From JBEIUL01 sp044356865 (GTDB taxonomy: Bacteria; Planctomycetota; Phycisphaerae; Phycisphaerales; SM1A02): a stretch of 7,291 nucleotides of DNA. How positions within the stretch are numbered: the first letter of the stretch is position 1; the number at the start of each line of letters is the position of its first letter. Where the stretch lies: NCBI GenBank assembly GCA_044356865.1, contig JBIKVN010000171.1, positions 1 to 7,291 of the forward strand. The letters are read 5' to 3'. The translations under genes were made by a program, and so were the position numbers. This document shows, piece by piece, positions 1-4,798 of this stretch. Below the pieces are notes generated by a model. It saw nothing but the letters and a program-made list of their open reading frames with translations, was not told where the DNA came from and did no database searches.

Positions 1-237
1 CGGACTTGTGTGGTCATCGAGGCGAAGGTAAGACCGGTCTCCGGTCGAGACCATCGAGACCGCGGCAAAGAAGCGGAATGCGGAAGAAAGACCCGCCCGA
101 AGGTCCGCGTCCACCGCGGAACTTCCGCGCCGGATCACCGCATCGGCAACGTGATCAGCGCTACCGAACCGGCTCGTCAGGCTCGGGGGCGTGGCGCTCG
201 GTAAGGTTACCGGACTTCCGCAAGACGCCTCATCTCC
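1..237. other. Non-coding stretch upstream of the rpsD promoter
   Basis: No gene is recognised here. One plus-strand frame is open from the window edge to a TAA at 202-204, but its translation is rich in Arg and matches no family I know. It could be the tail of an upstream gene, though it reads more like GC-rich noise. Several small inverted repeats are visible: 36-52 (ggtctc/gagacc, 5-base loop), 115-129 (cgcgga/tccgcg, 3-base loop), 133-156 (gatcac/gtgatc, 12-base loop) and 199-212 (cggtaa/ttaccg, 2-base spacer). None is followed by a T-run, so I do not call a terminator. I see no tRNA or other RNA gene. Confidence 0.5.
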
Positions 238-266
238 TTGACTGCCTCCGGGCCCTCTGGTTTACT
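238..266 (+). promoter_or_regulatory. Candidate sigma-70-type promoter of rpsD
   Basis: TTGACT at 238-243 matches the -35 consensus TTGACA at five of six positions. After an ideal 17-base spacer comes TTTACT at 261-266, which matches TATAAT at four of six. The TGG at 258-260 directly before it supplies an extended -10 (TGn) element. Transcription would begin near 272-274, giving a leader of about 100 bases before rpsD. That AT-bearing hexamers fall at the right spacing in GC-rich DNA, just before a ribosomal protein gene, supports the call. It is read by eye only, and planctomycete promoters are poorly characterised. Confidence 0.5.
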
Positions 267-281
267 GCCCGATTCGCACCG

Positions 282-344
282 GCCGGGACCGTCCCGGCGG
301 GTCGGCGGGGTCGCCGCGCCAGGCGTGGCTGCACCCTGCAGTCG
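282..344 (+). promoter_or_regulatory. Structured rpsD leader: three tandem hairpins
   Basis: Three stem-loops follow one another between the predicted transcription start and the ribosome binding site. The first, 282-298, has a 7-bp perfect stem (gccggga/tcccggc) and a 3-base loop. The second, 303-316, has a 5-bp stem (cggcg/cgccg) and loop GGGT. The third, 326-344, has a 5-bp core (ctgca/tgcag) with loop CCC, extended by three pairs of which two are G-U. S4 represses its own synthesis through leader RNA structures in E. coli (alpha operon) and Bacillus (rpsD). A similar role here is inference from position, not from matching a known S4-binding motif. Confidence 0.35.
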
Positions 345-363
345 GTTTTCCCTTCGGTCGTCT

Positions 364-368
364 AAGGA
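364..368 (+). promoter_or_regulatory. Shine-Dalgarno site of rpsD
   Basis: AAGGA lies six bases before the ATG at 375, the usual spacing. This fixes the rpsD start. It contrasts with the gene at 1110 and the glycosyltransferase gene, which have no clear site. Confidence 0.75.
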
Positions 369-374
369 CAGTTC

Positions 375-974
375 ATGGCTCGCTATCTCGGTCCCAAGGT
401 GAAGCTCTCGCGCAAGGTCGGCGTCCCGGTCGCCGACACCCCCAAGCACACCGCCAAGCGGCAGCTCACCGTGCCGGGCATGCACGGCTTCCGCGGCCGT
501 CGCCCGAAGGACTACGGGATCCGCAAGAACGAGAAGCAGAAGCTCCGCTTCCACTACAGCGTGCTCGAGAAGCAGTTCCGCCGCTACCTCGCCGAGGCGG
601 GCCGGCGTCCCGGGAACACCGGCGAGGTGCTCATGCAGCTCCTCGAGAAGCGGCTCGACAATGTCCTGCGACGGGCCGGCTTCTCGCGCACCATCTGGGG
701 CGCTCGCCAGATCGTGGCCCATGGGCATGTCCTCGTGAACGGCCGCAAGGTCGACCGGCCGAGCTACTCGGTCGCGGTCGGCGACGTCATCACCCTCCGC
801 GAGAGCATCCACAAGACCGCCCGCGAGCAGATGGAGTCGCTCACCGGCCACATCACCCCGGGCTGGATTGCGGTGAACCCCGCCGAACTGTCGACCAAGG
901 TCACGGCCAGCCCGACCTCCGACCAGATCCCCTTCGACGTGAACACCAACCTCATCGTCGAGTTCTATCGCTAA
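375..974 (+). CDS. rpsD: 30S ribosomal protein S4
   Basis: This is the 199-residue primary-binding protein of the small ribosomal subunit. It nucleates 30S assembly on the 5' domain of 16S rRNA and helps decoding accuracy together with S5. The sequence is full length and typical of bacterial S4. It opens with MARYLGPKVKLSR, followed by KHTAKRQL, PGMHG and the DYGIRxNEKQKLR block of the N-terminal domain (about residues 1-86). The S4 RNA-binding domain follows (about 87-150: LLEKRLDN, RRAGF, ARQIVxHGHVLVNG, VGDVI), and the protein ends in the conserved VNTNLIVEFYR. The N-terminal region has no cysteines, so this is the zinc-free form. The start is set by the AAGGA site and by the family N-terminus. 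It stands apart from rpsM, rpsK and rpoA, at least on the downstream side. It probably has its own promoter at 238-266 and a structured leader that may allow autoregulation. Confidence 0.97.
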   Translation: MARYLGPKVKLSRKVGVPVADTPKHTAKRQLTVPGMHGFRGRRPKDYGIRKNEKQKLRFHYSVLEKQFRRYLAEAGRRPGNTGEVLMQLLEKRLDNVLRRAGFSRTIWGARQIVAHGHVLVNGRKVDRPSYSVAVGDVITLRESIHKTAREQMESLTGHITPGWIAVNPAELSTKVTASPTSDQIPFDVNTNLIVEFYR

Positions 975-979
975 GCGAA

Positions 980-996
980 CGCCCCCGATCGGGGCG
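980..996 (+). repeat. Short hairpin just after rpsD
   Basis: CGCCCC (980-985) pairs with GGGGCG (991-996) around a 5-base loop, starting six bases after the rpsD stop codon. The inner bases also form a perfect 12-base palindrome, CCCCGATCGGGG. No T-run follows, so it may protect the 3' end of the transcript or aid termination rather than act as a textbook terminator. Confidence 0.4.
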
Positions 997-1014
997 CCAT
1001 CCAAGGTCCGCCGG

Positions 1015-1080
1015 AGGTCCCGGACGGCTTCCCGCGAACGGCCCCGAGCCGGACCGGAAGGCTTCCCGGGACCTTTCCTT
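1015..1080 (+). terminator. Possible terminator or structured element between rpsD and the next gene
   Basis: A perfect 9-base inverted repeat, AGGTCCCGG (1015-1023) and CCGGGACCT (1066-1074), encloses about 42 bases that hold further GC-rich self-complementarity. It is followed at once by a T-rich pyrimidine run (1074-1080, tttcctt). This layout resembles an intrinsic terminator, but the long loop and interrupted T-run are atypical. It could also be a leader structure for the gene at 1110. GGTCCG (1005-1010) and CGGACC (1050-1055) offer a competing pairing. Confidence 0.35.
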
Positions 1081-1109
1081 TCCCGCCCTCCTCCTCCCCC
1101 ACCGCCGCC

Positions 1110-2987
1110 ATGCTCAAGTTCCTCCGCCAGTACCAGAGTTGGATCCTCGCGATCGGCGGCACCCTGCTGCTCATCACCTTCCTCGTGCCCGAGGCGATCA
1201 CCGGCCTGGCGAACTACAGCGCCCGGACCGGCTCGACCTGGGCCACGGTCGGGAAGGACGACACGAAACTCACCGCCGGCGACCTCGACGATGTGCGGAT
1301 GGAACTTCGCGTGGTCGATGCGGTGGGCAACCCGGTCCTGAAGCAGATCGGGGCCGATCGCGATCCCGCCCATTGGTACCTGCTGACCCGCGAGGCGGAA
1401 GAGGCAGGCCTTGTCGGCGGCGAGGGCGACGGTCGGGCGGTGCTCGAGGCGCTCGCGACCCAGACGGCCCAGAACCCCGACCAGGCGCTCTTCAACCTCG
1501 CCCAGCGGACCGGCACCAACCCGGACACCGTGATCAAGACCCTCGGAAAGATGCAGGGCGTGATGCGGCTGACCGGCGTGGCGAACTCGATCGGCCGCAC
1601 CAGCGACCGCCGGCTCGAGGCGGCGGCGGCCGACGCCCTGCGCGGCGCGGCGTGCGACACCGTGGTGCTTGACGCGAGGAAACTCGCGAAGCCCGAGGTG
1701 GCCGAGCCGGGCGAGGAAGCCCTGCTCGCCCAGTTCGAGAAGTTCAAGGACACCGAGCCCGGCAAGGGCGAGCGCGGCTTCGGCTACAAGCTGCCCGATC
1801 GCGTGAAGCTCGAGTGGATCGAGGTCGCCGAGGCCCCGGTGCGGGCGGCGATCGAGGCCTCCGGGGCCCTCGACACGCTGGCCCTCAAGAAGCGGTTCGC
1901 GGCCGATCCGGCGAAGTACGGCGCCGACGCGACGCTTTCGCCGAGGTTCGCCGACTACGAGGCGACGGTCCGCACGCGGACGCTCGACGACCTGACCGCC
2001 GAGAAGATGGCCGAGATCGCGAAGTTCGCTTCCGACCAGCTCGCGATGCCGCTCCGCGGGCTTCCGCGGGAGGGCGGATACACGGCGCTGCCGTCCGACT
2101 GGGCGTCGCGGCAGCTTGCGATGCCGGCCCTCGCCGACCAGATCGCGGCCCGCTTCGCGATTCCGGTCCCGACCTACCGGGCGGTCGGCGACACCTGGCT
2201 CTCGGGCACCGATCTCGACGGCGTGACCGGCCTCGGCGGGGCGACCACCGACAAGCTCGGCCCGGCCCCGGTCAAGGTCTCGCAGGTCGCGGCCAGGCTG
2301 AAGGAGTTCACGCCGGCCGACCAGACCTTCCCGACCCAGGTCGGGGTCGCGATGCCCGCCTTCACCGGCGGCGACAGGACCGTCTACCTCGTGCGACCGA
2401 CCGCCGCCGACCCGACGCGGGCCCCCGCCTCGCTCGACGAGGTGCGGGCGGCGGTGACCGACGACGTACGAAGCCTCGAACGCTTCGCGAAGCTCGAGGC
2501 AGCGACGGCGGACCTGCTCGCGAAGGCCAAGGCCGAGGGGCCGCGGGCGGTCGCGAACGACTACGGCGCGACCGTCGAGTTCCTCCCGACGCTGCGTGAG
2601 GCGGACCCCCGCTTCATCGGCTTCGGCATGAAGTTCGGCGGCGATATCCCGGGCCTCGGGAACGACCCCGAGACCGTCCGGGCGATCAGCCGTGAGGCGG
2701 CGAAGATCCCGCTCGACAAGCCCGCCGCCGAGACGCCCGTCGCCGACCGGACCTTCCTCGTGCCGGTGCCCGACCGGCTGACGCTCGTCCTCGTCCGCGT
2801 CGACGACATCTTCCCGCTCACGCTCGAGGAGTACCGGCCGCTCGCGTCGAACCCGCGGGTGCAGCGGACCCTGCTCGACGAGAAGCCCGAGGAGGACCTG
2901 CTCGGGACTTACAGCCTCGAGGCCCTGATGCAGCGGCACGGTTTCAAGCCGAACCGTGAGGAAGACGGGGCCGAACTGGCCTCGTGA
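1110..2987 (+). CDS. Signal-anchored SurA/PpiD-like envelope protein, function unassigned
   Basis: This is a 625-residue protein of no certain function. The N-terminus (MLKFLRQYQSW) is basic and is followed by one hydrophobic helix at about residues 12-31, which ends at VPEAI. That gives an N-in signal anchor, with the rest outside the cytoplasmic membrane. A short N-terminal anchor followed by a helical region rich in Ala, Arg and Glu is the plan of PpiD/SurA-type periplasmic chaperones. I cannot see the histidine and hydrophobic motifs of a parvulin isomerase domain, so any role would be chaperone-like rather than catalytic. A recognisable segment is GFGYKLPDRVKLEWI at residues 223-237. The C-terminal part contains 'TFLVPVPDRLTLVLV', which reads like a beta strand of a folded domain. 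The start is chosen because the anchor begins directly at this ATG. There is no Shine-Dalgarno site, only a pyrimidine tract. It follows rpsD by 135 bases and is probably transcribed separately. The existence of the gene is secure; the family call is tentative. Confidence 0.7.
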   Translation: MLKFLRQYQSWILAIGGTLLLITFLVPEAITGLANYSARTGSTWATVGKDDTKLTAGDLDDVRMELRVVDAVGNPVLKQIGADRDPAHWYLLTREAEEAGLVGGEGDGRAVLEALATQTAQNPDQALFNLAQRTGTNPDTVIKTLGKMQGVMRLTGVANSIGRTSDRRLEAAAADALRGAACDTVVLDARKLAKPEVAEPGEEALLAQFEKFKDTEPGKGERGFGYKLPDRVKLEWIEVAEAPVRAAIEASGALDTLALKKRFAADPAKYGADATLSPRFADYEATVRTRTLDDLTAEKMAEIAKFASDQLAMPLRGLPREGGYTALPSDWASRQLAMPALADQIAARFAIPVPTYRAVGDTWLSGTDLDGVTGLGGATTDKLGPAPVKVSQVAARLKEFTPADQTFPTQVGVAMPAFTGGDRTVYLVRPTAADPTRAPASLDEVRAAVTDDVRSLERFAKLEAATADLLAKAKAEGPRAVANDYGATVEFLPTLREADPRFIGFGMKFGGDIPGLGNDPETVRAISREAAKIPLDKPAAETPVADRTFLVPVPDRLTLVLVRVDDIFPLTLEEYRPLASNPRVQRTLLDEKPEEDLLGTYSLEALMQRHGFKPNREEDGAELAS

Positions 2988-3014
2988 GCCGCCACGCCCG
3001 GCGTCGGCATCCGG

Positions 3015-3434
3015 TCAGGAGACTTTCGAGCCGGGCTTCACCGGCTTCTCGACGGTGAGGATCACCACGTCGCGCTCGTCGGCGCCGGTCTTGCCGGTCG
3101 CGCCGGCCGCCGGCTCGACCTTGAGGTCGCTCGCGGCCAGGATCATGCCGTTCGAGACCTCGCCGCGGATCTGCCGCGGCTCGAGGTTCGCGACGATCAC
3201 GACCTGCTTCCCGACCAGCGTCGCCGGGTCGTACCAGGCCTTGATGCCCGCACAGACCTGGCGGCCGCTCGGGGTGCCGTCGTCGAGCTGGATCTTGAGC
3301 AGCTTGTCGGCGTTCGGGTGGGGCTCGGCGCGGACGATCGTCGCGACCCGCAGGTCGAGCTTCGCGAAGAGATCGAAGGGGACGGCGGCGAGCGGCTCGG
3401 CGGCCGGGGCCGGGGCGGGTGCGGGCGAGGTCAT
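3015..3434 (-). CDS. Stand-alone tRNA-binding OB-fold protein, MetRS beta-subunit-like
   Basis: This 139-residue protein consists almost wholly of one tRNA-binding domain of the Arc1p/EMAP-II/CsaA/MetRS C-terminal type. After an Ala-Pro-rich lead (about residues 4-19), the OB fold shows FAKLDLRVATIVRAEPHPNA (23-42) and then DKLLKIQLDDG. Next come the CAGI segment, LVGKQVVIVANLEPRQIRG and SNGMILAASD. The HPNADKL and NGMILAA motifs fit the MetRS C-terminal module better than CsaA, a secretion-related chaperone. Such modules bind tRNA without base specificity and raise the tRNA affinity of a partner synthetase. Whether it works with MetRS, IleRS or alone cannot be told from here. The start ATG overlaps the stop of the upstream glycosyltransferase gene (ATGA, 3434-3431), which suggests translational coupling. 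The stop lies 27 bases from the end of the convergent gene, with only a weak 4-bp hairpin between them. Confidence 0.88.
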   Translation of the reverse strand: MTSPAPAPAPAAEPLAAVPFDLFAKLDLRVATIVRAEPHPNADKLLKIQLDDGTPSGRQVCAGIKAWYDPATLVGKQVVIVANLEPRQIRGEVSNGMILAASDLKVEPAAGATGKTGADERDVVILTVEKPVKPGSKVS

Positions 3435-4723
3435 GGCCCCATGGTACTTCCCCGCGATCCCGCGATCGACCGCAGGAAGTCCGCGGTCCGGCGGGCGAGC
3501 TCGCGGCGGGTGAAGCGATCGAGCGCCTCTCCCGCGGGCCGGCGCGAGTCGAAATCGCGATCGCGGATCCGCGTGATCGCCCTCGCGATGCTCGCATCGT
3601 CGACCGGATCCGCCGCCACCGCGTCGGCATGGGCGAGGACCAGGTCCCGCGTCTCGCCCGGCGGCACCGCCGCAAGGATCGGCCGGCCCGCCGCCAGGTA
3701 CTCGAACGCCTTCCCGGGAATGATCATCGTGGGCACGTCGCCCGACACGCCGTGCAAGCCCAGGAACAGGGCGTCCGCGCTCCGCGTGATCGCCGCGCAC
3801 TCGCGATGCGGCCGGTGGCCGTAGCGCACCACGGCGTCGCCGAGGCCCGAAGCGTCGAGCAGCTCGACGGTGTGCGGATCGGCGTGCCCGACGAAGTGGA
3901 ACCGTATCGAGCGGCCGAAGGCCGGTTCGGAGCGGCAAAGCAAGCGAATCGCGTTCAGCAGATGCAGCGGGCTCCGCCCGGTCGGCTGGATCGAGACCGT
4001 CCGCACCGACATCGCCCGACGCAACCGTTCTCGCAGTCCCTTCGGTGGCACCGCCTCTCGGGAGATGAACTGCCCGGTGAACACGATTCGGAACTCGCCG
4101 GCCTCCTTGGGGCGCGGCTCGACCGCGAAATCCTCGGGCTCGAATCCGTTGAAGACGACCTCCATGGAGCGCGGGCCGCCGAGGAAGTCGCCGACGACCC
4201 GGCGGGCGACCTCGGTCTGCACGATGATCCCGGAGGCCGGGGCGAGCGATTCGCGCATCGCCTGCAGGGCCTTGCGTTGCTGGAAGACCGATCGGAAGTC
4301 GCGGATGCCGTCGAGGGCCCACGGTTCGCGCAGGTCGATCACGTACGGAAGGCCGAGGCGCTCGGCGGCCCGTCGCGTGACGGCGGTCATGCGATAGGGC
4401 GGCGCGGTGCCGAGGACGAGGTCGAACGGACGTCGGGCATGGACCGCGGCCAACCGCTCGACCAGGGCCTCTTCCCACCGGTTGGGCCGATCGGGATCTC
4501 CCCCCTCCCAATCGATCCGCTCGATCTCGACCCCTTCGATCCACGGCAAGAGCGAGTCGTCGCGCGGCTCGAAGCGTGAACGGGCCTCCTCCGAGGCGAT
4601 GCGTCGCGAGAAGACGGTGCACTCGAGGCCGAAGGACCGGAAGTGACGCACCCACGACGCCGGTCGCTGCGTCCCTGGCCCGCCGTCGGGCGGAAAGTAG
4701 AAGGCGAGGAACGCGACCCGCAT
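3431..4723 (-). CDS. Family 4-like (GT-B fold) glycosyltransferase
   Basis: A 430-residue cytoplasmic glycosyltransferase that probably moves a sugar from an NDP-sugar to a surface polysaccharide or lipid-linked acceptor; donor and acceptor are unknown. The N-terminal domain begins MRVAFLAFYFPPDGGPGTQR (residues 1-20), the phosphate-loop-like opening common in GT4 enzymes. It also has DLREPW (130-135) and NGFEPEDF (192-199) near the domain linker. The C-terminal donor domain shows FVGH (277-280) and IPGKAFEYLAAGRPIL (335-350), whose glutamate (E341) belongs to the usual nucleotide-sugar binding motif. There is no membrane segment. The start at 4723 is chosen because the family begins at this Met. 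In-frame ATGs at 4750 and 4744 would add nine or seven unconserved residues. No clear ribosome binding site precedes any of them. It lies 75 bases after ileS in the same reading frame and overlaps the next gene by four bases. Confidence 0.88.
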   Translation of the reverse strand: MRVAFLAFYFPPDGGPGTQRPASWVRHFRSFGLECTVFSRRIASEEARSRFEPRDDSLLPWIEGVEIERIDWEGGDPDRPNRWEEALVERLAAVHARRPFDLVLGTAPPYRMTAVTRRAAERLGLPYVIDLREPWALDGIRDFRSVFQQRKALQAMRESLAPASGIIVQTEVARRVVGDFLGGPRSMEVVFNGFEPEDFAVEPRPKEAGEFRIVFTGQFISREAVPPKGLRERLRRAMSVRTVSIQPTGRSPLHLLNAIRLLCRSEPAFGRSIRFHFVGHADPHTVELLDASGLGDAVVRYGHRPHRECAAITRSADALFLGLHGVSGDVPTMIIPGKAFEYLAAGRPILAAVPPGETRDLVLAHADAVAADPVDDASIARAITRIRDRDFDSRRPAGEALDRFTRRELARRTADFLRSIAGSRGSTMGP

Positions 4724-4775
4724 CGCGGTTCGATATCGGTCCATCCGCATCGGGGGCTGAGCAGATCTCTGCCGT

Positions 4776-4789
4776 CCCCCCCCCCCCCC
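4776..4789. repeat. Homopolymer run of 14 C (poly-G on the coding strand)
   Basis: Fourteen uninterrupted C bases lie in the 75-base gap between the ileS stop (4799) and the glycosyltransferase start (4723). Runs of this length are prone to slippage in replication and to length errors in sequencing. It lies after the ileS stop, so it cannot change IleRS. It could affect transcription or translation of the downstream genes. Confidence 0.9.
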
Positions 4790-4798
4790 GTCGCGGGC

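Noticed and set aside
36..52. Hairpin ggtctc/gagacc considered as a terminator or a tRNA T-arm
   Set aside because: No T-run follows, the 5-base loop is wrong for a T-arm, and no acceptor or anticodon arms lie around it.
1..365. Two overlapping small plus-strand frames before rpsD
   Set aside because: Both start at non-ATG codons at the window edge, are Arg-rich and match no family. One would overlap the promoter, leader hairpins and ribosome binding site of rpsD. A truncated upstream gene tail ending at 204 cannot be fully excluded.
1103..1112. GCCGCCATG resembles a eukaryotic Kozak context
   Set aside because: The gene set and organisation are bacterial. In GC-rich DNA this match is expected by chance.
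207..2939. A minus-strand open frame of about 910 codons opposite rpsD and the 1110 gene
   Set aside because: It lies antisense to two well-supported genes, its translation is a run of Arg, Gly, Leu, Val and Asp with no known domain, and it is explained by GC-biased third positions of the plus-strand genes.
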